56,931 nucleotides of DNA from Methylocystis sp. B8 (GCF_005771425.1 NZ_VBTZ01000014.1:1-56931); one strand, 5' to 3'. Shown: positions 33,785 through 42,817, counted from the first letter of the stretch. The notes: generated by a model from the sequence alone, not told the origin. Program-made: numbers and translations.

Positions 33785-34843
33785 ATGGTCGCGCATGAGC
33801 TTTGCTCGGCGACAAATGAGAGCAAAAAACGCGTGCCGCGCCATTTCGACCCTGCGCTGATCAATGATCCATTCGACGATCCGGGACTTTACGTCGATCT
33901 CGTGTTCGAAAAGCGGGCATTGCTCTTCGATCTTGGCGATCTCGGACGGCTTTCGCCGCGAAAAATGCTGCGAATCAGCGACGTCTTCGTCACGCATCTG
34001 CACATGGATCATTTCGCGGGCTTCGATCAGCTGCTGCGGCGTCTGCTCGGGCGCGAAATGACCCTCGGCGTCTATGGGCCGCGTGGCATAGTCGACGCCG
34101 TAGAGCATAAGCTCAAAGCCTATTCCTGGAATCTCATCGGCGGTTACGACGGCAATCTGACATTCCGCGTAACTGAAATGGACGAATCCGGTCGCACGTC
34201 CTCCGTTTCATTTTCCGGACGAACGCGGTTTGCAAGGCGCGACGAAGAGAAAAGCCAGTCGAGCGAGGGCGTGCTTCTAAAAGAATCTGGAATTCAGGTT
34301 CGCGTCACGACGCTCGATCACGGACTGCCGGCGCTGGCCTTCGCGCTGGAGGAACGCGCGCATATCAACATCTGGCGCAACAGGCTCAACGCGATGGGCC
34401 TCGCCGTCGGGCCGTGGCTGCGCAAATTCAAAGAGGCGACGCTTAAGGGCGCGGACGATCAATCTCCCATCAACGTCGCCTGGGCGGATGCTGAAGGCGC
34501 GAAGCCCGACTCTCTGCCCTTTGGCCTACTCAAGAAGGAGATCATGAAGATCTCCTCGGGCCGCAAGATCGCTTACGTGGTCGATTGCGCCTATACCGAG
34601 CGCAACATCGAACGAATCGTAAAGCTCGCTGAAGGCGCAGACACGCTCTTCATCGAAGGCGGATTCTTAGAATGCGACTCCGTCGCAGCGGCGGCGCGAC
34701 GACATTTGACGGCGCGGCAGGCGGGAACAATCGCGCGCCTCGCCAGAGTCAAGCGGCTCGTCACCTTCCACTATTCGCCGCGCTACAAGGGACAAGGCGC
34801 GGAGCTTGCGCGGGAAGCTCAGGACGCGTTTCTTAGCGGCTGA
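33785..34843 (+). CDS. MBL-fold metallohydrolase, RNase Z-like
   Basis: The protein has 352 residues. The zinc motif is VFVTHLHMDHFAGFDQLL, with RALLFDLGDLGRLSPRKML before it and the later ligands in VTTLDHGLPALAF, YVVDCAYTERN (Asp) and RLVTFHYSPRY (His). This is the beta-lactamase fold of RNase Z-like proteins, but without the flexible exosite arm of tRNase Z, so another phosphodiester or ester substrate is possible. ATG 33785 is used; GTG 33833 (MPRHFDPALIND) fits homologue N-termini as well. Two TGTTACTG repeats (33751, 33767) lie just upstream. Confidence 0.85.
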   Translation: MVAHELCSATNESKKRVPRHFDPALINDPFDDPGLYVDLVFEKRALLFDLGDLGRLSPRKMLRISDVFVTHLHMDHFAGFDQLLRRLLGREMTLGVYGPRGIVDAVEHKLKAYSWNLIGGYDGNLTFRVTEMDESGRTSSVSFSGRTRFARRDEEKSQSSEGVLLKESGIQVRVTTLDHGLPALAFALEERAHINIWRNRLNAMGLAVGPWLRKFKEATLKGADDQSPINVAWADAEGAKPDSLPFGLLKKEIMKISSGRKIAYVVDCAYTERNIERIVKLAEGADTLFIEGGFLECDSVAAAARRHLTARQAGTIARLARVKRLVTFHYSPRYKGQGAELAREAQDAFLSG

Positions 34844-34868
34844 ACCTGTTCGGAGGCGGGAAGCAGTG

Positions 34869-35771
34869 ATGCAGTTCTTTCGATGGGCGGCGGTTTTCAT
34901 TATTGCAGCCCTGTTCATGTTGGCCTCGGCGACTGGCGCCGAGAGAAGCCGCTCCGTCATTCCGCTGACTTTGACCGAAGATCAATATGCCGGCGGACGC
35001 ATCTACCTGCCGGTCCGCATCAGCAATGTCATGGGAACCATGCGCCTTGACACCGGGGCTTCGAGCACGCGCGTCAGGCTGGCGCCCTGGAACAAGGACT
35101 TGCTGGCTCTCGGCCAAAGCCTTTCAACTGGAGCGTCAGGCGCGACAATGCGCTGCGAAGACGTCGAAGCGCAGAATTTTGAACTCGTCGCCGACCAAGG
35201 GAACAATATCGCGCGAGCGAAATATCAAATCACGCGATGTCCGCCCGGCGACGCCGACGACTTACTTGGCCTCGATTTTTTCAAAGGCGCGCGTTTCAGC
35301 CTCGATCTAGATCGCCGCGAACTTGTCTTTTTTGGAGATGCGATCGCCAGTGGTCGGCCAAAACCATTCCGACGACTGGGACCTGAGGGAAATCTCGTCG
35401 GCGTCGACCTGCGCTTCGGCAATACCGCTGCGATCGGCCTGTTCGATACAGGCGCGGAAGTCTCCGCAGTCGATCAGCAGTTCGTGCGTAAGCACAAAGC
35501 GTTATTCGCTCCCGTGAACGCCAAGGCCCAAGCAAGCGGCGTCGGAGGAAAGCGCATGTCCATGCAAGTCTACAAGATCAAATCGATCGATCTCGGCGGA
35601 GGTCGCATTCTGCGCGATCTCTTTGCAATCTCCTATGACTTCGGCGCATTGCGCAACGCGCTCGGCCGCGACGTTCATTTTCTGATCGGCGATAATCTCA
35701 TTAGGAAATTCGATTGGGACTTCGATTTTCGCGCGCCGGATTCCCCGACATGGGACGCAAAGCTGAAATAG
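34869..35771 (+). CDS. Exported retropepsin-like aspartyl protease
   Basis: The protein has 300 residues. A signal peptide (FFRWAAVFIIAALFMLASATGA) precedes two copies of a retropepsin-type lobe: MGTMRLDTGASSTRVRL (residues ~55-71) and AAIGLFDTGAEVSAVDQQF (~195-213). Each has the D-T-G-A active loop, so a single chain could form a pepsin-like pair of aspartates. A conserved-looking FLIGDNLIRKFDWDFDF closes the second lobe. It is probably periplasmic. The ATG overlaps a GTG three nt before it. It lies 25 nt after the MBL-fold gene and is convergent with the TonB receptor gene. Confidence 0.8.
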   Translation: MQFFRWAAVFIIAALFMLASATGAERSRSVIPLTLTEDQYAGGRIYLPVRISNVMGTMRLDTGASSTRVRLAPWNKDLLALGQSLSTGASGATMRCEDVEAQNFELVADQGNNIARAKYQITRCPPGDADDLLGLDFFKGARFSLDLDRRELVFFGDAIASGRPKPFRRLGPEGNLVGVDLRFGNTAAIGLFDTGAEVSAVDQQFVRKHKALFAPVNAKAQASGVGGKRMSMQVYKIKSIDLGGGRILRDLFAISYDFGALRNALGRDVHFLIGDNLIRKFDWDFDFRAPDSPTWDAKLK

Positions 35772-35825
35772 ACGGCGCGCCACGCGAGCGCAGCGCGACC
35801 GATTTCGTGTCGAGTCTTAGAACGC

Positions 35826-38054
35826 CTAAAAGTTCACTTTCGACGCGAGATAGAAGGTACGGCCCGGAGAGGGATAGCCATCGGCGAGCACATAATAGTC
35901 GTCGAAAGCGTTGCGTACGCCGCCGGAGAATTTGATGTTGTCGCCGGGCTGATAATCGACGTTGAAATTCGTCAGGCAGTAGGCGCCGGTTCGATAGTAC
36001 CAGTTGCCGTTTGTGATGGTCGTCCAGCGAGCGCCGGCCACTTCGATGCTTGGCGTCAAGGTCAGTTCGGGAATTGGGCGGTAGCCGGCGTAAAGAAACA
36101 TCTTAAAGTCAGGCACGCCGGTCGGCTGAAAATTGAGGATTGAAGGCGAATAGACACGGCGCCTAATGAAGGTGACATTGCCGCCGAGCGAGAAATCCTC
36201 GCGCACGAAATAATCGGCCGAGATTTCCGCGCCGTAGAATCTGCCGCCGCCGACATTCTGAGATTGTGTAACGTTAGGTCCAAATTGAGGCGCGGGCACG
36301 CTTTGGATGAGTTTGTCGACGAGGCTGTAGAAGACGTCGACCGACACCCGGCTCCCCGGCGCGAACAGGCTCGACCAGCCAAGATCGAAATTGGTGGCGC
36401 GTTCAGGCATGAGCGTCGGATTGGACGTCGCGCCGCCAAAGCGCGTGCTGAAGCGCTCGAAGAGCGTCGGATAGCGCGTTCTGCTTGAGCCGTTAAAGTA
36501 GATGCGGTCAGTGTCGGTATAACGCCAAATGGCCGCGCCCTGATAGTTCGGCGCCTGCACGTCCGCCGGCTGATAGTTGATGACGCCTTGCGGAACAGCG
36601 AAGCCTTGCGCCTGCCGCAGATGGCGCCAATCGTAGCTGAAGCCTCCAACGATATCGATGTCCTGTCGCGGGTGGAACGTATTTTCGACCGCCGCCGAAT
36701 AAGTGTCCTCTATGTCCCTAATGATCGGCTGGGTGAAGCACGGCACGGTGGCCACGCAGCCCACGCGAGTCCCGCGAATATTTTGTCCGAAATTCTCCTG
36801 CCACTCGGAATGATTATCCATGCGATAGAAGAACAGCGCTTTCAAGGTATCGATGTCGCCGATCTGCGCGCCGGCCTCGACTTCGGCGCCAAGCGCATAG
36901 TCCGCGTAAGCGCTATTAAAGGACTTCGGCAGAGACTGATTGATGAAAGAAGGATCGTCGTAGCTGACGAGCGAATTGTCGTATTTGCTCCAATAGCCGC
37001 GTGTCTTCACATAGGCGGCTTCATTGAGCTGAGTTCTCGACAGGAAATAGAGGTTCTGAACGCGCCAATAGGGCCATCGCCAGAAACGTTGAGCGCTCGA
37101 TCCTGACAGCGGATCGGTTGTATGGAGCGGCGAGCCTTTTTGACCCTCCTGACGGGTGAAGCTCAACGAATATTCGTCGGTAGCGTTGGGCGTCACGGCC
37201 ACACGCGCATTGACGTTATAGTCTTGCGTATAGGATTGCCCGCGCATGCCCGGTCCCTGAGCGAGCGTCGATTGATAACTCGCCGGCAGCATCCAGCCGT
37301 CGTAGTTTTGGAAAGTGCCGCTGAGCTGCGCGTACCAGAGGTCGTGCTTGGTGCCTGCAAAACCGTAGGTCATCGGCCCGAGGAAGGTTCCGTCGCGGCC
37401 GAATTCGAATCGCGTGCGCCATTCGGCTTCAATCTCTCGGGTCGGCCGGCGCGTCACGAGATTGATCTGACCGCCCATGCCGCCAGGACCATCGAGCACC
37501 GAGACATAGCCTTTGGCGATCTGCACTTCGGCGATGTCGGCGGTCAGAAAGCGCGCGAAATCGAGTCTGTTGTCGACCGGCAGATAGACGCGGACGCCGT
37601 CGACGGTGAGCGGCACCTGCCATCGATCGAAACCCCGCACATAAATGTTTTGCTCATTGCGCGAGTTGCCTGAGATCTGACTGTTGACGCCCGGCGCGAT
37701 ATTGACCGCGCTGTCGAGCGTCGGCCGCGCAAAGGTCTCCATCTGTCTGTTGGTGATCGTGTAGCCGCCGAAGGCGTCGGTATGCTGACTGGGCGTCGGG
37801 CCATTATCGACTTTCTCCGAAGGGACCGCCTGCGTCGAACGCGCTGCGCCTTCGCCGTCGCCGGCTTCTGCGGCTCTTGTGGGGACGCCGAGCCGCCGCG
37901 CGCCGACTTTGATCTGACCGAGTTCGAAGGCTTTGGGCGCATGCACTTCGATCGGCGGCAGCGTCGTCTGCGCGCCTACCGGCGCTGATAGCGAGAGAAG
38001 AACGCCGCCTGAAATCGCCGTCGTAGTCAGCAGCCTGGTCATCATTGCCCCCAT
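35826..38054 (-). CDS. TonB-dependent outer-membrane receptor
   Basis: The protein has 742 residues. Signal peptide (LLTTTAISGGVLLSLSAPVGA), then PPIEVHAP, the usual TonB-box region, and a plug domain with VRGFDRWQVPLTVDGVRVYL and DGPGGMGGQINLVTRRPTRE. The rest is a 22-strand-type barrel rich in aromatic ends, closing with RTFYLASKVNF with terminal Phe. It imports a bound substrate across the outer membrane using TonB energy. It is the last gene of an operon with a lipoprotein binding protein and a di-heme cytochrome. The ligand is not known: iron, copper, molybdate or a metallophore are possible. ATG 38045 is an alternative start with GGGGG close before it. Confidence 0.9.
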   Translation of the reverse strand: MGAMMTRLLTTTAISGGVLLSLSAPVGAQTTLPPIEVHAPKAFELGQIKVGARRLGVPTRAAEAGDGEGAARSTQAVPSEKVDNGPTPSQHTDAFGGYTITNRQMETFARPTLDSAVNIAPGVNSQISGNSRNEQNIYVRGFDRWQVPLTVDGVRVYLPVDNRLDFARFLTADIAEVQIAKGYVSVLDGPGGMGGQINLVTRRPTREIEAEWRTRFEFGRDGTFLGPMTYGFAGTKHDLWYAQLSGTFQNYDGWMLPASYQSTLAQGPGMRGQSYTQDYNVNARVAVTPNATDEYSLSFTRQEGQKGSPLHTTDPLSGSSAQRFWRWPYWRVQNLYFLSRTQLNEAAYVKTRGYWSKYDNSLVSYDDPSFINQSLPKSFNSAYADYALGAEVEAGAQIGDIDTLKALFFYRMDNHSEWQENFGQNIRGTRVGCVATVPCFTQPIIRDIEDTYSAAVENTFHPRQDIDIVGGFSYDWRHLRQAQGFAVPQGVINYQPADVQAPNYQGAAIWRYTDTDRIYFNGSSRTRYPTLFERFSTRFGGATSNPTLMPERATNFDLGWSSLFAPGSRVSVDVFYSLVDKLIQSVPAPQFGPNVTQSQNVGGGRFYGAEISADYFVREDFSLGGNVTFIRRRVYSPSILNFQPTGVPDFKMFLYAGYRPIPELTLTPSIEVAGARWTTITNGNWYYRTGAYCLTNFNVDYQPGDNIKFSGGVRNAFDDYYVLADGYPSPGRTFYLASKVNF

Positions 38055-38060
38055 GGAACG

Positions 38061-39356
38061 TCAGAGAGAGTTGAGGAAAGCGAGCAGCGCGTCGCGCTGG
38101 GGTTCGGGAAGATTGCGGAAGGCGTCGACCGATGTTTGCGCTTCGCCGCCATGCCAGAGGATCGCCTCGGCGGGCGTGCGCGCTCTGCCGTCATGCAGAA
38201 AATTGGCGCCGTCTCCGCCCTTGCCGGCGAGGCCTAGTCCCCAGAGCGGCGGCGTTCGCCATTCGCGAGGGCCGGCTTCGAAATCGTCGCGGCCATCGGC
38301 GAGCTCCTCGCCCATGTCGTGCAGCAGTAGATCGGTATAAGGATGGATATCGACGCCGTTGAGCGCAGGCTGCAGAGGGAAGTCTGCGACATGCAGCGCA
38401 TCGCGATGGCAATCGGAACAGCCAATCTGATGAAACAGCGCTTCGCCGTCCTTGACGGGAGGTTCCTCGAGATTGCGTCGGGCTGGAGGCGCAAGCGCGC
38501 GGATGTAATTTAGGACCGCATCGAGTTGAGCGTCCGATAACTCCGGCTTCGATGCGCTACGGCATTCGCTTAGAGTCGGCGCGCAGGTCTCGACGGGAAA
38601 TAGCGACGACGTAATCCCAATGTCTTCAGCGAAGGCGTTGGCGATCTGCTGCTTGAGATTGGGCTGATTGGCTTTGAGTCCGAAGCGTCCGAGCGCCCTC
38701 TTGCCGGTCTCGATGTCGAAAACGAAATTCGGCCTGCCTTTGCCGGCAAGAATTTCCGCTTCGGCGACCGCCTCAAGCAGGCCCAAGCCATAAACGGGCG
38801 GCGCGTTACGCAGAGACGTTTTCGTCTCGGGCCCAAACGGACCGTAAGCGAGATTACGGAAAGAGAGCGTCGGCCGACGAAGCGTTATTTTCCCCCCATC
38901 GGGGAACAACACATCGAATTCGGCGTAATTGGCGACCGCCTGGCCTTCGCCGGCGACGCCAGGCACGCCTTCTGGATTGAGCTGAGCGCCGTAGTCAGGA
39001 TGGACGCGCGGTCCGCCATGCGCATCCTTTCCGTCGACGCTCAGCCTCGCCGCCATCGTGCGCGCGACGCCATTTTCGCTGTCGGGCGCGGCGCCGCGTC
39101 CATTCTTGACATGGCAGGCGATACAGGAAAGCCGATTGTAAAGGGGACCGAGACCGATGAAGTCGGGATGATCCTGCGAAGGCCCGATGACCCAGGCCTG
39201 TCGAAAAATGCCGCTCCCCTTGCGAAAGCTCGCGGCATGTGTCGCGTCCAGTCCTTCAATGGGCTGGGTAAAGGCTTCGCTTTCGGGAGCGCTCGCCTCG
39301 TATCGCGCGGCGCCCGCCAGCATTGCTGCGCATAGAAGGACGCCGAAGCGTTTCAT
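38061..39356 (-). CDS. Di-heme c-type oxidoreductase (DHOR family)
   Basis: The protein has 431 residues. It has a signal peptide (FGVLLCAAMLAGAA) and two c-type haem sites: LSCIACHVKNGRG (first third) and IGCSDCHRDALH (last third). The surrounding pattern FIGLGPLYNRLSCIACH, DARARTPAEAILWHGGE and the 430-residue length fit the DHOR (DUF1111) family, which resembles bacterial di-heme peroxidases and MauG. Such proteins are often found with iron-import genes and may oxidise or reduce metal complexes in the periplasm. It overlaps the upstream solute-binding gene by 4 nt (ATGA) and is 6 nt from the TonB receptor gene. Confidence 0.88.
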   Translation of the reverse strand: MKRFGVLLCAAMLAGAARYEASAPESEAFTQPIEGLDATHAASFRKGSGIFRQAWVIGPSQDHPDFIGLGPLYNRLSCIACHVKNGRGAAPDSENGVARTMAARLSVDGKDAHGGPRVHPDYGAQLNPEGVPGVAGEGQAVANYAEFDVLFPDGGKITLRRPTLSFRNLAYGPFGPETKTSLRNAPPVYGLGLLEAVAEAEILAGKGRPNFVFDIETGKRALGRFGLKANQPNLKQQIANAFAEDIGITSSLFPVETCAPTLSECRSASKPELSDAQLDAVLNYIRALAPPARRNLEEPPVKDGEALFHQIGCSDCHRDALHVADFPLQPALNGVDIHPYTDLLLHDMGEELADGRDDFEAGPREWRTPPLWGLGLAGKGGDGANFLHDGRARTPAEAILWHGGEAQTSVDAFRNLPEPQRDALLAFLNSL

Positions 39357-40654
39357 GGCGCCGGCTCCAGGCTTTTGACGAGGTCACGCGCCTTTTGCCG
39401 CGCAGACGCTATTTCCCCACGCCATTGCACGATCTGCTGCGGATCGATGGCGTCGCGACGCGAGAAGCGCTCAAGGAAGACCGTCGCGCGCGCATCGCTC
39501 TCGGAGATCGGAACGAAGGCGGCGAGGTTCTTCGCCTCTCCGAGGACCGCCATCGCCTTGGCGTCGGCGGCAAACTTTTTCTCAGAGTCGTGAATCTTGC
39601 GCCATAGGTCGGCGCTTTCGGCGTGGCCTTCGACGATTGCGAGATCGAATAACAGAGTGATCAGCGGCGGCCGGCGACGGCCTATCTCGGAGTCGTAGTC
39701 GAGGATTGTCGACGCTGGCAGCGCAAAGGGATTGGCGAAGCCTGCCGGCGCGTTTTGATAGACGTCGGGTCGCGCCGGATGACGCCGGCTGTCGCGCTCC
39801 ATCATGAGTTGCTGGCCATCCTTCGACAGCAGGAAGTCGATGAAGGCCTGCGCGCCGGCGACATGCTTGGCGCCGGCGGTCATCGCAACATGCGCGGGCA
39901 GGAAGGCGGCGCGCTCGGGATAGATCATCTCGACAGGCGCGCCATTCGCCCTGGCGATCTCGGCGATGAAATCAATCGTCAGCGCGAGGGCGGCCTTGCC
40001 GTCTCGCACCGACGCCGTCGGTCCGAATCCCGAATCGAGCAGCGTCGCCTCTCCGGCCATTTCGCTAAGGAGACGCCACCCTTCCGTCCAACCTTCGCTC
40101 TGCAAAAAGATGTCGTAAAGCGCAGGCGAAAAGCCGACCTTGCCGGCGACGGGCATGGCCAATCGGCGCGCAAATTCTGGAGAGGCGAGATCGCGCCAGC
40201 GTCGAGGCGCCGAAAGTCCAACGGCGGCTAACGCGCTCGGATTGACGACGATCCCATAGCCGGCGACGTCGTATGCTTCGTAGGATCCGGCAGGATCGGA
40301 CAATTGCTGCGCGCCGAGTCTTCCAGGGAGCGAAGCGCGATCGACCGATATCTTGCGAAAGGCGCCGCGGTCGGAAAGAAGCGCAAAATTCGCCGGCGAT
40401 GGCGCCCAATAGATATCGGCTCCGCCCTGTTCGGGCTTGGTCAATTCGACAAGCGCGTCGCGGGACTGCTTCCAGACGAATTGAACGTGAATTTGCGGGT
40501 GGCCGCGCTCGAACTCCCGCTCGTAGCGAGTCGTCAACTCTTCCGGAAAGCTTGTGACGACGATGATCGTCACAGCATCCGTCGCGCCCCCGGGACACGC
40601 GCTCAAGATACTGATAACAAGGGCGATTAGCCCGGCAGGGAAAAGGCGAGTCAT
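39353..40654 (-). CDS. Lipoprotein extracellular solute-binding protein (family 1 type)
   Basis: The protein has 433 residues. Signal sequence FPAGLIALVISILSAC ends in a lipobox (LSAC), so the mature protein begins with a lipidated Cys at residue 19 or nearby. The fold pattern is that of ABC solute-binding proteins of the iron/phosphonate kind: VTIIVVTSFPEELTTRYEREF, ADIYWAPSPANFALL, ALYDIFLQSEGWTEGW, AQAFIDFLLSKDGQQLMME. No permease or ATPase gene lies nearby. It may deliver ligand to the TonB receptor or to a transporter encoded elsewhere. It starts the operon with the di-heme protein and TonB receptor. It is not ModA-like in length or sequence. Confidence 0.8.
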   Translation of the reverse strand: MTRLFPAGLIALVISILSACPGGATDAVTIIVVTSFPEELTTRYEREFERGHPQIHVQFVWKQSRDALVELTKPEQGGADIYWAPSPANFALLSDRGAFRKISVDRASLPGRLGAQQLSDPAGSYEAYDVAGYGIVVNPSALAAVGLSAPRRWRDLASPEFARRLAMPVAGKVGFSPALYDIFLQSEGWTEGWRLLSEMAGEATLLDSGFGPTASVRDGKAALALTIDFIAEIARANGAPVEMIYPERAAFLPAHVAMTAGAKHVAGAQAFIDFLLSKDGQQLMMERDSRRHPARPDVYQNAPAGFANPFALPASTILDYDSEIGRRRPPLITLLFDLAIVEGHAESADLWRKIHDSEKKFAADAKAMAVLGEAKNLAAFVPISESDARATVFLERFSRRDAIDPQQIVQWRGEIASARQKARDLVKSLEPAP

Positions 40655-41177
40655 TGCAGGGACACCGTTGTATATTCCATCTATATAATGCTGAACTACG
40701 AACGTGCCATATAAATGTCAATATGAGAATTTTATGCAGAAACGATAAGTATATAGACGTGTGATATAGATGCAACACATATCGATATGTTATCGATTAA
40801 TATCGCAGCTCGCAAAAATTATATAAATATCTCAATGTGATGAGCCGCAGCCGTGGAGCCGTTAGATGACCATTGACGGCTTTACTACATTGTGTTGAGT
40901 TTAATACAGTACGCAAAGTCGAATTCACACAGGAAGACGAAAGAAGCGATGTCTCCCCGACTTATCGCTCACGGCCCCTGGCGATCAGCGCGCAGTCCTC
41001 CCTCGCATTGCGTTTCCGGTCACTGTCGGGCGAACGAAATCGCCTTGGCGCCCGCCGCGCTGCACGGCGACGGGCCAATTCGCTAAGGCGACGCTTCGTT
41101 GAAGGAATTTCGTCTCACGCCATGGTTGCGTCCGCTTGTGCGACCCTGTACCTCGGGCGAAAGGGCGAGGCTCTGAC
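40655..41177. promoter_or_regulatory. AT-rich divergent regulatory gap with several palindromes (523 bp)
   Basis: No gene is called; a frame at 40873-41343 is a shadow. Between about 40660 and 40860 the DNA is much more AT-rich than the rest of the window. It holds TATAT-type inverted half-sites (GTTGTATAT near 40666 facing ATATAATGC near 40683), a perfect palindrome ACATATCGATATGT (40777-40790), an overlapping CGATA-TGT-TATCG (40783-40795), and CGATAAGTATATAG/GATATAGATGC (40743-40773). The TATAT spacing recalls ModE/Mo-box operators. The ModE-like gene on the right is 180-500 bp away from these. Confidence 0.65.
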
Positions 41178-41969
41178 ATGGCCGACGGTAAGATCGATGC
41201 TTCACTGGCGCTGCGCAGCGAGGGGCGACTCCTCGTGGGCCGCGATCGCGTCAAGCTGCTCGAAGCCGTCGCGGCCCACGGCAGCATCACAAAGGCGGCC
41301 AAGGCGGTCGGCTTCAGTTACAAGGCCGCGTGGGATGCGGTGAACGCCATCAACAATCTGCTGCCGACGCCCGCTTTCGTCACCAAGGCGGGCGGGCGCA
41401 GCGGCGGCGGCGCCGAGGTGACCGACGAGGGACGCCGGCTGATCGCAACATTCCACCGCCTCGAAGAAAAACTCGGGCGCATATCCGAGACCATCGCCGA
41501 AGAAGGCCTTGCCGGCGCCGAGGATTTCTTGCTCTGGACCGCCGGAATGACGATTTCGGCGCGCAATGTTTTCAGAGCCGAAGTGACGCAAGTCAAGAAA
41601 TGGCCGGTCGACGTCGAAGTGACGCTGCGTGTGTCGGAGAAGGATACGATCCTCGCGATCGTCACCAATGAGTCTGCCGAGCGGCTGCATCTCTCCAGAG
41701 GACAGAAGGCGCTGGCGCTCATCAAGGCGTCTTTTGTCAATCTCTCGCCTGCAGGCGATGTGGCGCCGCAGCAGCGCAATTGCTTCCGTGGCGTGGTTAC
41801 GCAGCGGATCGACGCCGAACGAAATAGCGAAATCCTGCTTGACGTCGGCTTCGGAAAGACGATGACCGCGGTGACCCCACGCCACCATGTTGAAGATATG
41901 GGACTGAAGAAAGGGGACGCCGCGCTCGCGACCTTCGACGCGTCGGACGTCATTTTAGCGGTGGAATAG
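41178..41969 (+). CDS. modE: ModE-family molybdate-responsive regulator
   Basis: The protein has 263 residues. The N-terminal winged HTH is ModE-like: RDRVKLLEAVAAHGSITKAA, VGFSYKAAWDAVNAINNLLP, GRSGGGAEVTDEGRRLI. The C-terminus holds two Mop/TOBE repeats: ISARNVFRAEVTQVKKWPVD and CFRGVVTQRIDAERNSEILL, each about 65 residues, which bind molybdate in family members and trigger DNA binding. The frame is open back to 41136, but ATG 41178 with GGGCGAGG 9 nt upstream is preferred. It is divergent from the TonB receptor operon. No modABC genes are in the window. Confidence 0.9.
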   Translation: MADGKIDASLALRSEGRLLVGRDRVKLLEAVAAHGSITKAAKAVGFSYKAAWDAVNAINNLLPTPAFVTKAGGRSGGGAEVTDEGRRLIATFHRLEEKLGRISETIAEEGLAGAEDFLLWTAGMTISARNVFRAEVTQVKKWPVDVEVTLRVSEKDTILAIVTNESAERLHLSRGQKALALIKASFVNLSPAGDVAPQQRNCFRGVVTQRIDAERNSEILLDVGFGKTMTAVTPRHHVEDMGLKKGDAALATFDASDVILAVE

Positions 41970-42077
41970 CCGGGTCGAAGACGCTCGACCGCTCGGGCGC
42001 AACTGGATATGGGTTCGATTCCGCAATAGTTTCTTTGGGCGCGCTTCGCGAAAAGCGTCGATTCGAAGGAGCAAGCT

Positions 42078-42413
42078 ATGAAGCGAATCTATTTCATCGC
42101 CGTCGCCGTGGCTTTTTGTGCGACGAACGTCCTCGCCGAAACGACAACGAAGAAGCCGACCTCGAAATGGACATGCGAGGAATTCCTCGCCGTCGATGAT
42201 CAATTTCAGCCGAAAGTGATCTACTGGTCGTCCGCTCAGAGCAAGAAGGGCAAGCCGGCCGGAGAGAATGTCGATATCGAAGGCACGGAGAAGGTCATTC
42301 CGATGGTCATCGACGATTGCAAGAAGGCGCCGCAGGAGTCCTTCTGGAGCAAGCTCAAGGATGCTTGGAAAAAGGTCGAAGCAGACGCAAAGTCGCTCGG
42401 CAAAAAGCTGTGA
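42078..42413 (+). CDS. HdeA-like periplasmic acid-stress protein
   Basis: The protein has 111 residues. It has a signal peptide (IYFIAVAVAFCATNVLA) and the HdeA core WTCEEFLAVDDQFQPKVIYW with the later partner Cys in VIDDCKKAP; HdeA keeps a single disulphide between such residues. A Lys-rich helical tail (KLKDAWKKVEADAKSLGKKL) extends it. In enterics HdeA is an acid-activated chaperone; in alphaproteobacteria the family is often near membrane-stress genes. GGAG lies 8 nt before the ATG. It follows modE by 108 nt and precedes a tiny membrane protein gene. Confidence 0.85.
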   Translation: MKRIYFIAVAVAFCATNVLAETTTKKPTSKWTCEEFLAVDDQFQPKVIYWSSAQSKKGKPAGENVDIEGTEKVIPMVIDDCKKAPQESFWSKLKDAWKKVEADAKSLGKKL

Positions 42414-42447
42414 GGATCTGCTGCGCCGCAAATCGGGAGGCTAGAGA

Positions 42448-42597
42448 ATGCTTGAAACGATAGCAGTTATTCTCTTGGTGCTATGGCTGCTCGGGCTCGT
42501 CTCGTCATATACGCTCGGCGGCTTCATCCACATCCTGCTTGTCATCGCGATCATCGTGATTCTTCTGCGCGTCATTCGCGGCCGTAGCATTATTTAG
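42448..42597 (+). CDS. Lmo0937-type tiny membrane protein
   Basis: The protein has 49 residues: MLETIAVILLVLWLLGLVSS, then YTLGGFIHILLVIAIIVILL and a basic end RVIRGRSII. It has two hydrophobic helices separated by a Gly-Gly turn, matching the lmo0937/DUF5670 family of very short membrane proteins found in many phyla. Function unknown; often stress-linked. GGGAGG lies 11 nt before the ATG. It probably shares a transcript with the HdeA-like gene, 34 nt upstream. Confidence 0.8.
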   Translation: MLETIAVILLVLWLLGLVSSYTLGGFIHILLVIAIIVILLRVIRGRSII

Positions 42598-42817
42598 CAG
42601 AACTCCGGAACGCTCGCGCAGAGCTAACAATCGAGAAGGGGAGCGAGCGCAACGCCGTTTGCTTGCTTCCCGTCCCGCTCTCCTTTTGCTTGAAGCGGCC
42701 TCTGAGGCGTCATCGTAACTCCTTCCCCCACAGAGATAGTTTGCAGAGGAAGCTTGCCCTTTTCAGGCGAGCTATGGCAGGACTGATGTCCGCAGCGTCG
42801 GGAGCCAAATTTAACCA

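Noticed and set aside
35826-40654. Methanobactin operon, because of TonB receptor plus di-heme protein
   Set aside because: No MbnA-like peptide, MbnB or MbnC is present, and the solute-binding protein and ModE neighbour are not part of that operon.
40873-41343. 156-codon plus frame upstream of modE
   Set aside because: It overlaps the ModE start in another frame and is Arg/Ser-rich with no domain.
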